Shown: one piece after another, positions 17,874 through 25,541 of the stretch
How positions within the stretch are numbered: the first letter of the stretch is position 1
Layout of the letters: each line of letters starts with the position of its first letter
Assembly: GCF_001590605.1 (NCBI RefSeq)
Contig: NZ_CP014504.1
Coordinates: forward strand, 3,844,001 to 3,908,000
Reading direction: 5' to 3'
DNA from: Pedobacter cryoconitis
GTDB taxonomy: Bacteria > Bacteroidota > Bacteroidia > Sphingobacteriales > Sphingobacteriaceae
Length of the DNA stretch: 64,000 nt
The notes under the pieces: model-generated
What the model was told of the DNA's origin: nothing
Database searches by the model: none
The model's input: the letters and a program-made list of their open reading frames with translations, nothing else
Made by a program: the position numbers and the translations under genes

Positions 17874-18274
17874 CTTCCCATTTCCAGGATCTTATCAAAT
17901 TCAGTAGCTTTAAGCTCCATCACTGATAAACGGCCTTGTCTGACTAAGGAAATATCTTTAAGACTTTCTTCAGCTTTAACCTGCTCCAGGGTAACTGGGT
18001 TTTTAAGCGTTTCTACGGGAACAAGATCTACCACTACCCAGTTTGCATCATCCGTAGTTGGATCCTGATAAAACTCCCTTACAACTTTGGCTATCCCAAC
18101 CACATGTTTCCCCTCATTGCTATGATAAAAAAGGACAAGATCTCCCTCTTTCATCAATTTGAGATTATTGCGCGCCTGATAGTTACGTACACCGTCCCAA
18201 AAGGTTCTTCCGTCTTTGTTAAACTGTTCCCAGCTATATTTAAAAGGTTCTGATTTGACTAAGAAATAATTCAT
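17870..18274 (-). CDS. EVE domain protein (THYN1-like)
   Basis: A small cytosolic PUA-like domain of 134 aa, a fold known to bind modified bases in DNA or RNA. Family marks are the start MNYFLVKSEP, the W of YSWEQF, the DGVRNYQARNNL stretch with the conserved Asn-Tyr-Gln-Ala-Arg, and GDLVLFYHSNEGKHVVGIAKV. Full length for a stand-alone EVE protein. Its stop overlaps that of the antiporter gene. Role in Bacteroidota not established. Confidence 0.88.
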   Translation of the reverse strand: MNYFLVKSEPFKYSWEQFNKDGRTFWDGVRNYQARNNLKLMKEGDLVLFYHSNEGKHVVGIAKVVREFYQDPTTDDANWVVVDLVPVETLKNPVTLEQVKAEESLKDISLVRQGRLSVMELKATEFDKILEMGS

Positions 18275-18376
18275 TATTCAAAACTAATAAAAGAGAAAGG
18301 ATATGTGGTTAAATAAATAATACAAAATCAGCGTAAAAAATTATTCAACTTATTTGTTACGGTCTGGAAAATTCAG

Positions 18377-19402
18377 CTAATGGATCATCTTAAACAACAA
18401 TTCTTTCAGTAATTCTCCGTCTGTAATATTACCTGTACTATCCACTCCTTTACTCTTCAGATCATATTCTCTGAGCAAACTGATAATATCAAATGTTTTA
18501 TTGAGGTTATAATTCCTCGCCGCAGTTTCATAGTCCTTTACAAAATATGGGTTTACCCCAAGTTCTTTGGCTGCGTCCCCTTTATTTTGCAAATAATGAT
18601 ATTTCAGGATTTTTGAGAAATAGCTATTTAAGTTTGCCATGACCATCACCATTGGATTGGCTTTCGGATTATCAGCGAAGTAATTAATAATCTGATTACA
18701 TTTCAGCACATTACGCGAAGCAAGTGCCTTCTGCAATTCAAAAACATTGTACTCCTTACTAATACCAATATTACGCTGTACCAGATCAGTATCAATGATA
18801 GTTTCTTTACTGATATTCAGTAATAGTTTTTCCAGCTCATTTGATATTTTAGATAAATCAGCCCCCAGATATTCTGCCATCAGGGCCGAGGCCTGCGGGG
18901 CAATCTTTGCACCCATACTCTTCACGAGTTCCTCAATCCACTGCGCCAGCTTATAGTCCCTTACCGGATCAGACTGAAAGACAACTCCACTTTTAGTAAT
19001 TGATTTGAATATCTTTTTACGCTTATCAAAATTCGCATATTTATAGCCCAGCACAAGAATAGTACTGTCCAGCGGTTTCTCAAAATAATTCTGAATAAAC
19101 TCAGCCTCTTTACTGCTTCCCTCTGTTTCTTTAGACCACTTGAGATCCTGCGCCTCTTTCACAACAATCAGTTGATAGTCTGACATCATCGGATAACGTT
19201 TCGCAGCATTTAAAATCGTAGCCATATCCGTATCTTTACCATACAATACGGTCTGGTTGAAACCTTTCTCCATATCATTCAATATATGATCTTCCATATA
19301 ATGAATAATCTGGTCGATATAATAAGGTTCTTCACCATGCAAAAGATAAACAGGCTTGAATTTTTTAGCTTTGAGGTCTTTGATAATATCAGCAGCAGTC
19401 AT
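18377..19402 (-). CDS. holA: DNA polymerase III delta subunit
   Basis: The clamp-loader subunit that opens the sliding clamp. 341 aa, with N-terminal KPVYLLHGEEPYYIDQ, the AAA-like fold over about 1-210 with the degenerate nucleotide site expected of delta, and the C-terminal collar region with FELQKALASRN and a helical end. It is followed 103 bp downstream by the EVE gene and faces a small nuclease gene across 54 bp. Confidence 0.93.
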   Translation of the reverse strand: MTAADIIKDLKAKKFKPVYLLHGEEPYYIDQIIHYMEDHILNDMEKGFNQTVLYGKDTDMATILNAAKRYPMMSDYQLIVVKEAQDLKWSKETEGSSKEAEFIQNYFEKPLDSTILVLGYKYANFDKRKKIFKSITKSGVVFQSDPVRDYKLAQWIEELVKSMGAKIAPQASALMAEYLGADLSKISNELEKLLLNISKETIIDTDLVQRNIGISKEYNVFELQKALASRNVLKCNQIINYFADNPKANPMVMVMANLNSYFSKILKYHYLQNKGDAAKELGVNPYFVKDYETAARNYNLNKTFDIISLLREYDLKSKGVDSTGNITDGELLKELLFKMIH

Positions 19403-19443
19403 AATTATTCAAATGTAACGGCTAATTACTAATTTTTAAAGGT

Positions 19444-19451
19444 TATTTTTG
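19444..19451 (+). promoter_or_regulatory. -7 box abutting the HsdR_N-like start codon
   Basis: TATTTTTG ends 5 nt before the ATG at 19457, within the 54 bp gap to divergent holA. No good TTG at -33. Confidence 0.45.
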
Positions 19452-19456
19452 CACAA

Positions 19457-19918
19457 ATGGCATTTACACCTACAGCATTGAACTTACCGCAGCATCCTTT
19501 CCGGATAACCCAGAAAGAAGAGCAGTACTTTATTTTTGATGAAGTGCGTAAAAAACATCTTGTTTTAACCCCTGAGGAATGGGTAAGGCAGCATTTTATC
19601 CATTATTTAATAAATAATAAAAAATTCCCAAAGTCTTTGATACAAATTGAAGGCGGATTAAGCCTGAATCAACTTCAGAAAAGAACTGATATTGTTATTT
19701 TCAATACCAGTGGAGAAAGAATCATGGTGATAGAGTGTAAAGCTCCTTCCATTAAAATCTCTCAGAGTGTATTTGATCAGGCCGCCAGATATAACTCCGT
19801 ACACAAAGCCAAATGGCTTGTAGTGACCAATGGCATGAAGCATTGCTATGCGCAGATTGATCATGTGGCTGCTCAGTTTTTATTTATCGAAGAGCTTCCG
19901 GAGTATTCTTTGTTGTAA
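19457..19918 (+). CDS. Small nuclease-fold protein, type I restriction HsdR N-terminal domain only
   Basis: A stand-alone PD-(D/E)xK nuclease domain of 153 aa, similar to the N-terminal cutting domain of type I restriction subunits but with no helicase, no specificity subunit and no methylase nearby. The catalytic set looks intact: Asp78 (RTDIVIF), Glu93-x-Lys95 (VIECKAPS), and the type I motif Gln108...Tyr112 (QAARYN). Being divergent from holA rather than in a restriction locus suggests a housekeeping DNA or RNA role. I cannot name its substrate. Confidence 0.78.
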   Translation: MAFTPTALNLPQHPFRITQKEEQYFIFDEVRKKHLVLTPEEWVRQHFIHYLINNKKFPKSLIQIEGGLSLNQLQKRTDIVIFNTSGERIMVIECKAPSIKISQSVFDQAARYNSVHKAKWLVVTNGMKHCYAQIDHVAAQFLFIEELPEYSLL

Positions 19919-20292
19919 GGTGATTTTATAGTAAGTGTCCTTTGTTGCCCGCGCCTGCCTGTTGTATATTTAAGATTTGGTAGTAAGTGCCTTTTCTGCA
20001 TATTCTTTAGTATGAGTAATCTGCTGTAATATTTATCATTTGATGTTAAAAAACCATGTACCATGTTTTTTAAACTTATAGTAGAAAAACTATGGCCGTA
20101 TAGTATTTCAAAAATTGTGAACACCGCTAATCGTTTGCTAAAAGTGCAGGGTTAGCGTATAAAAATGATGATAACAAGCTATTTTAATAAAACTGAAAAA
20201 CACAAATCATTTATCTGGCGGTGCTTTTGAAGCCATATAGATATCAAGTTACTTAGAAGTTTGCATATCTAGATATACTAGGATATAGAAGC
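19919..20292. other. Noncoding AT-rich stretch left of the IS
   Basis: No credible gene. It holds a direct repeat TAGTAAGTG at 19929-19937 and 19981-19989, and near its right end several palindromic hexamers of the AGATATCT kind (about 20235-20285). Similar motifs resume on the far side of the IS, so this was one intergenic region before insertion. Confidence 0.6.
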
Positions 20293-20328
20293 TGTCTCGT
20301 CCGGAAAAGTCTTTACAGTTGGGAGCTG
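20293..20328. repeat. IS left inverted repeat
   Basis: TGTCTCGTCCGGAAAAGTCT onward; aligns with the right end through the CGTCCGGAA and TTTACA blocks. A second, inner CGTCCGG...TTTACA copy begins at 20361. Confidence 0.85.
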
Positions 20329-20436
20329 TTAATACTATGTATTCTTTACAATTGCTATTTCGTCCGGTTTAGGGTTTACATTGACCTTTTAGGTGATCCT
20401 CTCCCGGCTTTACACCATTGGTTGCAGTAATCCTTA

Positions 20437-21351
20437 TTAGGCTTTACTGAATTGACTTTGAATATCCAAAGTAGGTAATTTATTTTTCTCATCCTGCATG
20501 ATTTTATTATTGTTTTCTTTCCAATAGTTTTTCCACTTTCTGGGCAAATCCCCTTCAGAGGAATGTGCTGCTTCTGGCGTCATCATATTGATGCTCAAAT
20601 GAGGTCTTTTAGTATTGTAGGCCTCAATGATCCCTGATATTTTTAATGCAGTATCATACTTGGTGGTAAGCGCAGATTTGTTTAGCCATTCAGTTTTTAG
20701 AATCCCATTAACCCGCTCTGCGATAGCATTTTCTAAAGGATCACTATTCTCAGTCATACTGATGTGGATACTAAAGGATCTTAGTTTCGAAATGTACTTA
20801 TCACAGCAATATTGAACGCCACGATCTGAATGATGGATAAGACCAGCTGCTTTATCAGCTGGTAACTGAGTAAGAGCCATTTCCAGAGCAGATACAGCAC
20901 CATCTGCTTCTAGCTTATTCGATATGTTCCATCCAATTATCTTTCTGGAATAGGCATCAGTGATCAAGGAGAGGTATAAATGTCCCTCGCTGGTTGTAAC
21001 GTATGTGATATCACTTACCCACAGTTGATGTGGACGTAATAGCTGAATACCTCTGATCAGGTTGGGATATTTACGATACCAATGCCTAGAATTTGTAGTT
21101 ATGATTTTGATTTTATGGTGCCGAATCAGTAAATGGTTTTCCCTCAATAAATCAAAAAAGGCATCTCTACCCATTCTTATATTTTCTCTTTTCATTTCTG
21201 CCATAATTAAACTAAGCACCTTACGACCACCTATACCAGGTAAGCTACTGCGCTCATTTTTAATCATTTCAAGCACTATTTGAGATTGCGCCCGACATTT
21301 ATACTCGTATTTCTGTAACTGATAATAAGCCTGTCTGGTAAAGCCAAACAA
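20437..21351 (-). CDS. IS3-family transposase OrfB (integrase core)
   Basis: DDE recombinase. The catalytic acids are seen in WVSDITYVTT (Asp), HHSDRGVQY (Asp) and ENAIAERVNG (Glu), with the family end YNTKRPHLSI. The frame is open upstream to 21438, encoding SQTVKEIKEQCPELS, so the real product is probably an OrfAB fusion rather than a protein starting at the TTG at 21351. OrfB lies in the +1 (equivalently -2) frame relative to OrfA, not the usual -1. The domain is otherwise undamaged. Confidence 0.88.
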   Translation of the reverse strand: MFGFTRQAYYQLQKYEYKCRAQSQIVLEMIKNERSSLPGIGGRKVLSLIMAEMKRENIRMGRDAFFDLLRENHLLIRHHKIKIITTNSRHWYRKYPNLIRGIQLLRPHQLWVSDITYVTTSEGHLYLSLITDAYSRKIIGWNISNKLEADGAVSALEMALTQLPADKAAGLIHHSDRGVQYCCDKYISKLRSFSIHISMTENSDPLENAIAERVNGILKTEWLNKSALTTKYDTALKISGIIEAYNTKRPHLSINMMTPEAAHSSEGDLPRKWKNYWKENNNKIMQDEKNKLPTLDIQSQFSKA

Positions 21352-21364
21352 TCCGCAGAGCTTG

Positions 21365-21760
21365 TCAATGCTTAGCTCTGGACATTGTTCTTTTATTTCT
21401 TTGACTGTTTGGCTCCGACTTTTTTCTGATGGAGATATTTAAATCACGCTCTGCAATATCTATCATCTTGTTTGTAGCCAGATTCATTAGGCGTTCCCTT
21501 TCCAGAGCCTCTTCCAATTCTTTAATACGTTTTGCCATGCCCTGATGAGTATCAGGCGTTTGGATTTTGGAGTTTTCTGGAGTTTTGTTCATAACAACAG
21601 TTCTGAATTCACCACCAAATTTACTAACCCATTGCCCAACTGAAGCAGGAACAGCTAATTTAAATTTATCAGCAGTTTTTTGCATGCTGTCATCAGAACT
21701 TAAGTAATGTTGAACAACCTCACGCTTGAAATCGTCCGAATAATGCCTTACAATTTTCAT
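21365..21760 (-). CDS. IS3-family transposase OrfA
   Basis: DNA-binding subunit of 131 aa: N-terminal helix-turn-helix (YSDDFKREVVQHYLS...AVPASVGQWVSKFG) and a coiled coil at about 75-105 (RIKELEEALERERLMN) for OrfA/OrfAB pairing. The last 22 codons overlap the open OrfB frame. An A AAA AAG slippery heptamer in correct phase sits at 21419-21425. The C-terminal tail after it (SEPNSQRNKRTMSRAKH) looks non-conserved, as expected of a tail read only without frameshifting. Confidence 0.85.
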   Translation of the reverse strand: MKIVRHYSDDFKREVVQHYLSSDDSMQKTADKFKLAVPASVGQWVSKFGGEFRTVVMNKTPENSKIQTPDTHQGMAKRIKELEEALERERLMNLATNKMIDIAERDLNISIRKKSEPNSQRNKRTMSRAKH

Positions 21761-21777
21761 CTTTTATTGAGTTTTAT

Positions 21778-21813
21778 GTGCTCAAAATTGTAAACCTAAT
21801 TCCGGACAAGACA
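21778..21813. repeat. IS right inverted repeat
   Basis: Plus strand reads GCTCAAAATTGTAAACC then TAATTCCGGACAAGACA; its reverse complement begins TGTCTTGTCCGGAA. It is 18 bp outside the OrfA start. Confidence 0.85.
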
Positions 21814-22183
21814 AGCTAAAGGTTCTCAAAAATAAAGACACCTTAATATACAGATATCTATACATCTCTATAAAAAAGGAACCCATATGTCTTTATATTA
21901 TAGATATCTATATATAAAGACATTGCATCTTTAAACAAGATTAAGAGAACAATTATAGCTATTAATGCTAGCTAGCCCTAAATACAATCAATTCAGCAAA
22001 CCAGATATCAATATTATAAAGATATCTACACATCTAAAAATATAAACATCTATACACCTTTATACATTATCAATAAAAGCGGGAAAGTATCTAACAATAA
22101 AGACATCAATATATCCAGATATATTTAAATCTAAACATCAAACAGGTAACCATCATTCATGTTCCAGTTCAAATTGCAGGTAG
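21814..22183. repeat. AT-rich noncoding region with degenerate palindromic repeats
   Basis: No gene. Repeated elements are AAAGACAY (near 21834, 21917, 22103), AGATATCTAYA (near 21852, 21902, 22019) and ATCTATACA-like pieces. One element, 21887-21923, is a near-perfect 37 nt palindrome: arms ATGTCTTTATAT and ATATAAAGACAT around the self-complementary ATAGATATCTAT, with one extra T. Confidence 0.7.
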
Positions 22184-22270
22184 AAAATAAAAAAAGGAAG
22201 GGGCGTTTTCCTTGCCTCGGATGCGCTTCGCACCGTAAGCAAGGAAAACGCCCCTTCCTTTTTTTATTTT
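22184..22270 (-). terminator. 32-bp perfect inverted repeat with nested hairpin, valS terminator
   Basis: Arms 22184-22215 and 22239-22270 are perfectly complementary; the GC-rich core GGAAGGGGCG is flanked by A/T runs. The 23 nt loop contains its own small stem GCG-CTT-CGC. It overlaps the last two bases of the valS stop codon. Confidence 0.85.
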
Positions 22271-24941
22271 ACAAACTTAGAAGAGACTCTTGAATAATCT
22301 TCACCTTAGCTTCAGCATCAGCCTTCTTATTCCTTTCATTCTGAATAATCTCTGGCTTCGCATTCTGTACAAATCTTTCATTGCTCAGCTTTGCATCTAC
22401 AGATTTCAAGAACCCTTGCAAATACACAAGCTCTCCATTCAATCTCTCCCTTTCTGCATCCACATCAATCGTCTCATTCAGCTGTATAAAAAACTCATCA
22501 TTTCCAACCATGAAACCAGCAGCACCCGCCACCTTATCACTTACAAAATCTACCTCAGTAATATTTGCCAGTTTAGAAATAATAGTCAACCATTTATCAT
22601 AAGCTAAAGAAGAATTAACCTTCACACTCAAAGGCAAACCCTCTTTCGGAGAAATCTGTTTTGTATTCCGGATATTACGTACCTCAGCAACAATCCCTTT
22701 AACAACCTCAACATCTTTCAATAAAGATAAATCAGCAGCCCCAACCACAGGATAAGGCGCTACAATAATGCAATCCATCTCTCCTTTTGTGCCAAATAGC
22801 TCATCATGCCATAATTCTTCGGTGATAAACGGCATAAACGGATGCAGTAAGGTTAGAATCTTTTCAAAGAAACCGATCGTTGCTTTCAGAGAAACCGGGT
22901 CAATCGGATGTTGATAAACAGGTTTTACCATTTCCAGGTACCATGCACAGAAATCATCCCACACCAATTTGTAAGTAGTCATTAAAGCCTCTGACAAACG
23001 GTACTGCTTGTAATTATCTTCAATTTCAGCTAAAGCCTCATTGAAACGATTCTCAAACCACAAAATAGCCTGCGTATTAGGATTCGCTAAAGTCTCATCA
23101 ACCTCCCAACCTTTTACCAGGCGGAAAGCATTCCAGATTTTATTCGCAAAATTCCTTCCCTGCTCGCAGTAACTTTCATCGAACATCAAGTCATTACCAG
23201 CAGGAGAACATAATAACATCCCTACTCTAACCCCATCTGCACCATACTTCTCAATTAAACCAATCGGATCAGGAGAATTGCCCAAAGATTTAGACATTTT
23301 ACGGCCTAACTTATCACGTACAATACCAGTCAGGTAAACATTAGTAAATGGCTTTTTACCCATAAATTCATGACCAGCCATAATCATACGTGCTACCCAG
23401 AAGAATAAAATTTCAGGGGCAGTAACCAGATCATTCGTAGGATAATAATAATTAATATCTTTATTTCCCGGATCTTTCAATCCATTGAACACCGAAATCG
23501 GCCATAACCATGAAGAAAACCAGGTATCTAATACATCATCATCTTGTCTGATAAAATCAGCTAACTGGTGTTTAAATCCATTCGCTTCTTCTTCAGTAAA
23601 CTTGCCATCAATATCTTTAAGCTTTAAAAACTCATTTAAAGCATCTTCTTTAGTTCTCGCAACTACCCAATCTCCTTTATCATCGAACCAGGCAGGAATA
23701 CGTTGCCCCCACCACAATTGGCGGCTGATATTCCAATCCCTTACGTTCTCCATCCAATGGCGGTAAGTATTCACGAATTTCTCAGGAATAAGCTTCACGT
23801 CACCATTCAGTACATCAGCTAAAGCTGGTTTAGCCATTTCGTCCATTTTACAGAACCATTGTAAAGAAAGTTTAGGCTCAATTGCAGCATCAGTACGTTC
23901 AGAAAACCCAACCTGCGATTTATATTCTTCTACTTTCTCCAGATGACCGGCTTCGTCCAGTAATACTGCAATCTTTTTACGGGCAATAAAACGGTCTTCG
24001 CCTACCAGAATAACAGCAAGTTCATTTAAAGTACCATCATCATTTAAGATATCGATTACCGGAAGTTTATGTTTCACACCCAGTTCATAATCATTCAGAT
24101 CATGCGCAGGTGTTACCTTTAAACAGCCAGTACCAAAATCCATTGTTACATATTCATCCTCAATAATCGGAATCTCACGGTTGATTAAAGGAACAAATAC
24201 TTTTTTACCTTTAAGATGCGTATAACGCTCATCATTAGGATTGATACAGATTGCTGCATCAGCCATAATCGTTTCAGGACGTGTAGTTGCAATCGTTAAA
24301 AATTCAGTGTCGGAACCTGTAGCAGGAGCGATAGAATATTTAATATAATACAACTTCTGATTTACTTCCTTACGGATTACTTCTTCATCAGAAACGGCAG
24401 TTTTACCAGCCGGATCCCAGTTGACCATACGGACACCACGGTAAATTTTCCCTTTTTTATACAGGTCAATAAAACAATCGATTACAGATTCTGAAAGATC
24501 ATCTTCCATTGTGAAACGCGTCCGGTCCCAGTCGCAGCTTGCACCCAGTTTCTTCAGCTGATCCAGAATAATACCACCGTATTTTTCTTTCCACTCCCAC
24601 GCGTAGGCCATGAATTCTTCTCTGGTCAGATCTTTTTTACTGATCCCTCTCTCTTTCAACATGGCAACCACCTTTGCTTCAGTAGCAATAGAAGCATGGT
24701 CAGTTCCAGGAACCCAGCATGCATTTTTACCTTGCATACGTGCGCGGCGAATCATGACATCCTGAATTGTATTGTTGAGCATGTGGCCCATATGTAATAC
24801 CCCAGTGACGTTTGGTGGAGGAATTACAATTGTATAGGGTTCACGTTCATCTGGTTCAGAATGAAAGAACTTTTTTGACAGCCAGTAGCTGTACCACTTG
24901 TCTTCGGTTTCGGCGGGATCGTATTTAGTAGAAATGCTCAT
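22269..24941 (-). CDS. valS: Valine--tRNA ligase
   Basis: Class I synthetase charging tRNA-Val. 890 aa, normal length. The HIGH-type motif is VLHMGHML (His50-His53) after the PPPNVTG loop, and KMSKS is at 548-552. The editing CP1 domain lies between, with the family stretch TTRPETIMAD. A C-terminal coiled-coil arm covers about 825-890 (RERLNGELVYLQGFLKSVD). It is last in a run with the acetyltransferase and DPP-IV-like genes (50 and 4 nt gaps), and ends in a strong hairpin. Confidence 0.97.
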   Translation of the reverse strand: MSISTKYDPAETEDKWYSYWLSKKFFHSEPDEREPYTIVIPPPNVTGVLHMGHMLNNTIQDVMIRRARMQGKNACWVPGTDHASIATEAKVVAMLKERGISKKDLTREEFMAYAWEWKEKYGGIILDQLKKLGASCDWDRTRFTMEDDLSESVIDCFIDLYKKGKIYRGVRMVNWDPAGKTAVSDEEVIRKEVNQKLYYIKYSIAPATGSDTEFLTIATTRPETIMADAAICINPNDERYTHLKGKKVFVPLINREIPIIEDEYVTMDFGTGCLKVTPAHDLNDYELGVKHKLPVIDILNDDGTLNELAVILVGEDRFIARKKIAVLLDEAGHLEKVEEYKSQVGFSERTDAAIEPKLSLQWFCKMDEMAKPALADVLNGDVKLIPEKFVNTYRHWMENVRDWNISRQLWWGQRIPAWFDDKGDWVVARTKEDALNEFLKLKDIDGKFTEEEANGFKHQLADFIRQDDDVLDTWFSSWLWPISVFNGLKDPGNKDINYYYPTNDLVTAPEILFFWVARMIMAGHEFMGKKPFTNVYLTGIVRDKLGRKMSKSLGNSPDPIGLIEKYGADGVRVGMLLCSPAGNDLMFDESYCEQGRNFANKIWNAFRLVKGWEVDETLANPNTQAILWFENRFNEALAEIEDNYKQYRLSEALMTTYKLVWDDFCAWYLEMVKPVYQHPIDPVSLKATIGFFEKILTLLHPFMPFITEELWHDELFGTKGEMDCIIVAPYPVVGAADLSLLKDVEVVKGIVAEVRNIRNTKQISPKEGLPLSVKVNSSLAYDKWLTIISKLANITEVDFVSDKVAGAAGFMVGNDEFFIQLNETIDVDAERERLNGELVYLQGFLKSVDAKLSNERFVQNAKPEIIQNERNKKADAEAKVKIIQESLLSL

Positions 24942-24991
24942 TTATAGGGTGCTGATTAAAATGCAAAAATAAGGTTTTTAGCGGAAAATAG

Positions 24992-25537
24992 TTAAGCTTT
25001 CCACTCTTCGTCCAGAATGGCGTATTCAAAACTATCCATCCAGCCGGTCACTAACGGCAAAATTTGTCGCTTCCTGCCTTCCTGGGTCATTCCTGCTTTT
25101 TCCAGTACACGGATAGAAGCTAAGTTTTCTACTGCGCAGCCAGCTTCAATACGGTGTAATTTTAAACGGTCAAATCCAAACCTGATGATCGCTCTGATTG
25201 CCTCTGTAGCATAACCCTGATTCCAGAAATCTACATTGATTTTATACCATATTTCTGCACTGTTGAATTTAGAAGAGGATAGTTTAAGGGATACCAGTCC
25301 AACAAAGCCACCTTTCTCAAATTCCACAGCAAAAGTGTAATTCTTAATCGTTTTTTTCTGATGGTCATTAATCCAGCCATCTACAATAATATTAGTCTCC
25401 TCCAGATCTTTAGGAATACCTAAAGTATTATACTGATCTGTTTCAGCCAAATGGTGCAATACATGAATCGCTTCAAGATCAGCCATTTCTACTAATCTGA
25501 GTTTTAGTCTTTCCGTAAAAAATTTCAATACTACCAT
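24992..25537 (-). CDS. GNAT-family N-acetyltransferase, RimJ/RimL type
   Basis: Acetyl-CoA dependent acetyltransferase of the RimJ/RimL branch (181 aa). Visible are the N-terminal strand FFTERLKLRLVEMAD, the AEIWYKINVDFWNQGYATEAIRAIIRFGF block where acetyl-CoA pyrophosphate binds (the Q-x-x-G-x-A-like QGYATEA), and HRIEAGCAVENLASIRVLEKAGM, typical of this branch. Ribosomal-protein acetylation is the classical activity, but the substrate here is unknown. Starts 4 nt after the peptidase stop. Confidence 0.85.
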   Translation of the reverse strand: MVVLKFFTERLKLRLVEMADLEAIHVLHHLAETDQYNTLGIPKDLEETNIIVDGWINDHQKKTIKNYTFAVEFEKGGFVGLVSLKLSSSKFNSAEIWYKINVDFWNQGYATEAIRAIIRFGFDRLKLHRIEAGCAVENLASIRVLEKAGMTQEGRKRQILPLVTGWMDSFEYAILDEEWKA

Positions 25538-25541
25538 GCTC

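Larger units (their letters stand above)
20293..21813 (-). mobile_element. IS3-family insertion sequence, complete, 1521 bp
   Basis: Ends are imperfect inverted repeats: left TGTCTCGTCCGGAA and right (reverse complement) TGTCTTGTCCGGAA, with a shared TTTACA further in. A 3 bp target duplication AGC lies at 20290-20292 and 21814-21816. Inside are OrfA (HTH/leucine-zipper type) and OrfB (DDE integrase). Size, ends, duplication and gene order all fit the IS3 family. It interrupts AT-rich noncoding DNA and breaks no gene. Confidence 0.92.

Noticed and set aside
17870..19918. EVE protein plus HsdR_N nuclease as a modification-dependent restriction system
   Set aside because: holA lies between them, the genes are divergent, and both look like housekeeping single-domain proteins. 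Kept only as a hint.
19873..20124. Minus-strand 83-codon frame over the end of the nuclease gene
   Set aside because: Overlaps the coding end of the nuclease gene, has low-complexity composition, and no promoter or family match.
22290..22607. 105-codon plus-strand frame
   Set aside because: Antisense shadow of valS with Ser/Leu/Ile-rich composition caused by its codon pattern.
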